Of a stretch of 64,000 bases of DNA, positions 62,605 through 64,000 are shown piece after piece. The DNA lies in contig CALWUU010000007.1 in NCBI GenBank assembly GCA_944384835.1, forward strand, positions 1 through 64,000, given 5' to 3'. This DNA comes from an uncultured Clostridia bacterium. GTDB lineage: Bacteria > Bacillota > Clostridia > Oscillospirales > Acutalibacteraceae. Position numbers and translations under genes: made by a program. Each line of letters begins with the position of its first letter. The first letter of the stretch is position 1. The notes under the pieces are model-generated. The model made no database searches, was not told the DNA's origin, and was given only the letters and a program-made list of their open reading frames with translations.

Positions 62605-62762
62605 TAGATTTATGCATAATGGCATACCATTTGTAGAATATTACCATAGCTGAAAAAAATCGTGGGTTTCAACAAATTCCAAATCAATTTTTTAGTCAGT
62701 GAAGTCTTTTCTTACAGATTCATTGCTGCATGATAAATCTTTTTGCTGCAGCAGACTTTCAT

Positions 62763-63605
62763 TTAAGAAGGAATTGCCGTCTGGCAAGTGCGCGCATAGT
62801 GAAAAATGTACTGTTGAGCAATACCTGCATATCGTCCGAAATCTGCCGCTGTTTTATTAGGGAACAACATTGCCATTGCCCGTTTCATCCAAACATCCAT
62901 GGGAAATGCTTCTAAGCGGTGTAATCCATATAACGCTGCACATTCCGCTACTTTTGGTCCTACTCCTTGAATTGTCATTAATTGCTGACGTACCTCCTCC
63001 AGAGGCATTGTTTTCATTGCGTCTAATATGATTGTTCCCTGTGCCACTTTGTGCGCGGCACTCAGTATATATTTTGCACGAAATCCGCTGCGAAGCGGCG
63101 CCAAATCTTCTACTGTGCAATTTGCAAGCACTTCCGGTGTGGGAAATGCAAAACCGCCTGGTATCTTTTCTCCAAAATGTTCACATAGGCGGGATACAAT
63201 TCCTTTGATACGGGGAATGTTGTTATTTTGTGAGATGATAAAACAGCATAATGCCTCCCAAGGATCCTGCTGTAAAATACGGATGCCCGGCGCATATTGG
63301 GCTGCTTTACACAAGGTAGGGTCCAGTTTCGATAAGTCTTCTTTAATAGATTTATAATCCAGTTCCAAATCAAAATATGGAACCCATATATGTAAAAATT
63401 CATCTTCCGTAGTATCACAGAACAGAATATACTCATCTGATTGTTCCAGTTCCAGATACCGTCCAAATGCAATGCCGCCCATTCGGTTGGATGTCTGTTT
63501 GCACGGTTCCCATCGAAAGGTTTGTCCGCAGTCTAATGTTTGCAGCAGATCAAATTCATTTGTTCTAGGTATGATAATACCTTCTGATGTTTTTGTATAG
63601 TCCAT
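62763..63605 (-). CDS. ogg: 8-oxoguanine DNA glycosylase, clostridial OGG type
   Basis: A 280-aa HhH-GPD glycosylase/lyase that removes 8-oxoguanine. N-terminal domain FDLLQTLDCGQTFRWEP; central PWEALCCFIISQNNNIPRIKGIV; HhH-GPD IQGVGPKVAECAALYGLHRLEAFPMDVWMKR with the catalytic Lys in GPKVAEC and Asp in PMDVW. It is close in build to Clostridium acetobutylicum OGG. AAGGAGG precedes ATG 63605. Confidence 0.93.
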   Translation of the reverse strand: MDYTKTSEGIIIPRTNEFDLLQTLDCGQTFRWEPCKQTSNRMGGIAFGRYLELEQSDEYILFCDTTEDEFLHIWVPYFDLELDYKSIKEDLSKLDPTLCKAAQYAPGIRILQQDPWEALCCFIISQNNNIPRIKGIVSRLCEHFGEKIPGGFAFPTPEVLANCTVEDLAPLRSGFRAKYILSAAHKVAQGTIILDAMKTMPLEEVRQQLMTIQGVGPKVAECAALYGLHRLEAFPMDVWMKRAMAMLFPNKTAADFGRYAGIAQQYIFHYARTCQTAIPS

Positions 63606-63832
63606 AAATCCTCCTTTTATCTGTATTTCTCATCAGGAATCTGGCAAAATATCTGATATGGTATTGATATACTAACATATTTTTACTCATACAGCAAAGA
63701 GGAAAATAATAGATGCATACTTTTGTGAAAGCGTCAAGTATTATTTTTTTATTGAGAATTTTTCAGAAAGTTTTATTTCTCTCAGACGTTATACTAAATG
63801 TTTTTTTATTTTACAAAATACTACCAATTTTG

Positions 63833-63957
63833 GTTTACATAATATTAAATGAAATAGAATTGTTTAAATATTTTAAATAGCTGTTTTCACAGTTATTAAC
63901 ATTTTCCACAGAGTTTTCAACAGAACTAATAAAGTTGTCAACAAATATTATGTAAAC
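63833..63957. repeat. 14-bp inverted repeat flanking a DnaA-box-like cluster
   Basis: GTTTACATAATATT (63833-63846) and its exact complement (63944-63957), 97 bp apart, enclose the box cluster. Between 63606 and 63832 nothing else is recognised. Confidence 0.7.
63883..63943 (+). promoter_or_regulatory. Cluster of DnaA-box-like 9-mers
   Basis: Same-strand 9-mers close to TTATNCACA: GTTTTCACA (63883), TTATTAACA (63893, 8/9), TTTTCCACA (63902, 8/9), TTTTCAACA (63914), TTGTCAACA (63935). Such arrays lie upstream of dnaA at Bacillota origins. dnaA itself would be beyond the window. Confidence 0.5.
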
Positions 63958-64000
63958 TTCAAACGGTTGCAAATCAATTACAAAAAGTATAACAAAATTT

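Overview
This window reads as chromosomal DNA of a low-GC, anaerobic member of the Bacillota, most likely a Clostridia (Oscillospiraceae/Ruminococcaceae-type gut organism). The signs are strong AGGAGG ribosome binding sites, frequent TTG/GTG starts, the Bacillota blocks glmU-prs-pth-mfd and hrcA-grpE-dnaK-dnaJ with a CIRCE operator, a PPi-linked PpdK, a clostridial-type OGG, HemW, a NifU-like/GGGtGRT pair, and a manganese (yybP-ykoY) riboswitch. I see no rRNA, tRNA, CRISPR array or intact insertion sequence.

Layout: 1-3016 is a decaying plus-strand stretch: a truncated aldo/keto reductase behind a terminator, an intact NUDIX gene, a DUF318/ArsP-type permease broken by a frameshift at a GTAT tandem repeat, and an ApbE lipoprotein broken by a second frameshift. 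3147-6833 (minus) holds a GT14-type glycosyltransferase and a LytTR-regulator / Cys-repeat surface protein / 53-aa membrane protein cluster. 7100-9727 is ppdK. 9907-17570 is the glmU-like-prs-pth-mfd-prsA-like block. 17621-22017 (minus) holds an acidic unknown, then mnmA-cpxC-asnB. 22317-25181 has a small sigma-region-4-like pair, two small or lipoprotein genes and a thioesterase/HAD pair. Tex and YchF follow. 29016-33386 (minus) is a five-gene operon (methyltransferase, FmdE-like protein, FecB/C/E-type ABC importer) behind a promoter overlapped by a perfect dyad. 33876-38759 has a sugar transferase, lrgAB, pnuC with an attenuator-like leader, and lepA. 39008-41792 is the manganese riboswitch and its P-type ATPase. 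42010-53976 runs hemW, an AlgI/DHHW surface acylation pair, def, a DUF4417 protein and the heat-shock operon. 54206-63605 has TM2, secA, the NifU-like/GGGtGRT pair, phzF/HAD, fba and ogg. The right edge carries DnaA-box-like 9-mers inside a 14-bp inverted repeat, suggesting proximity to dnaA/oriC.

Most genes are housekeeping (PRPP synthesis, transcription-coupled repair, protein folding and secretion, tRNA thiolation, glycolysis). The parts least explained by known biology are the NifU-like/GGGtGRT pair, the FmdE/methyltransferase/ABC operon, the kinase-less LytTR cluster, the two-gene sigma-like module and the pnuC leader. Six start-site decisions differ from the longest open frame because an interior start has the better-spaced Shine-Dalgarno. 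Four small genes or gene segments (4640-4801, 22969-23124, 54627-54794 and the internal start at 47484) were found by reading the sequence directly.
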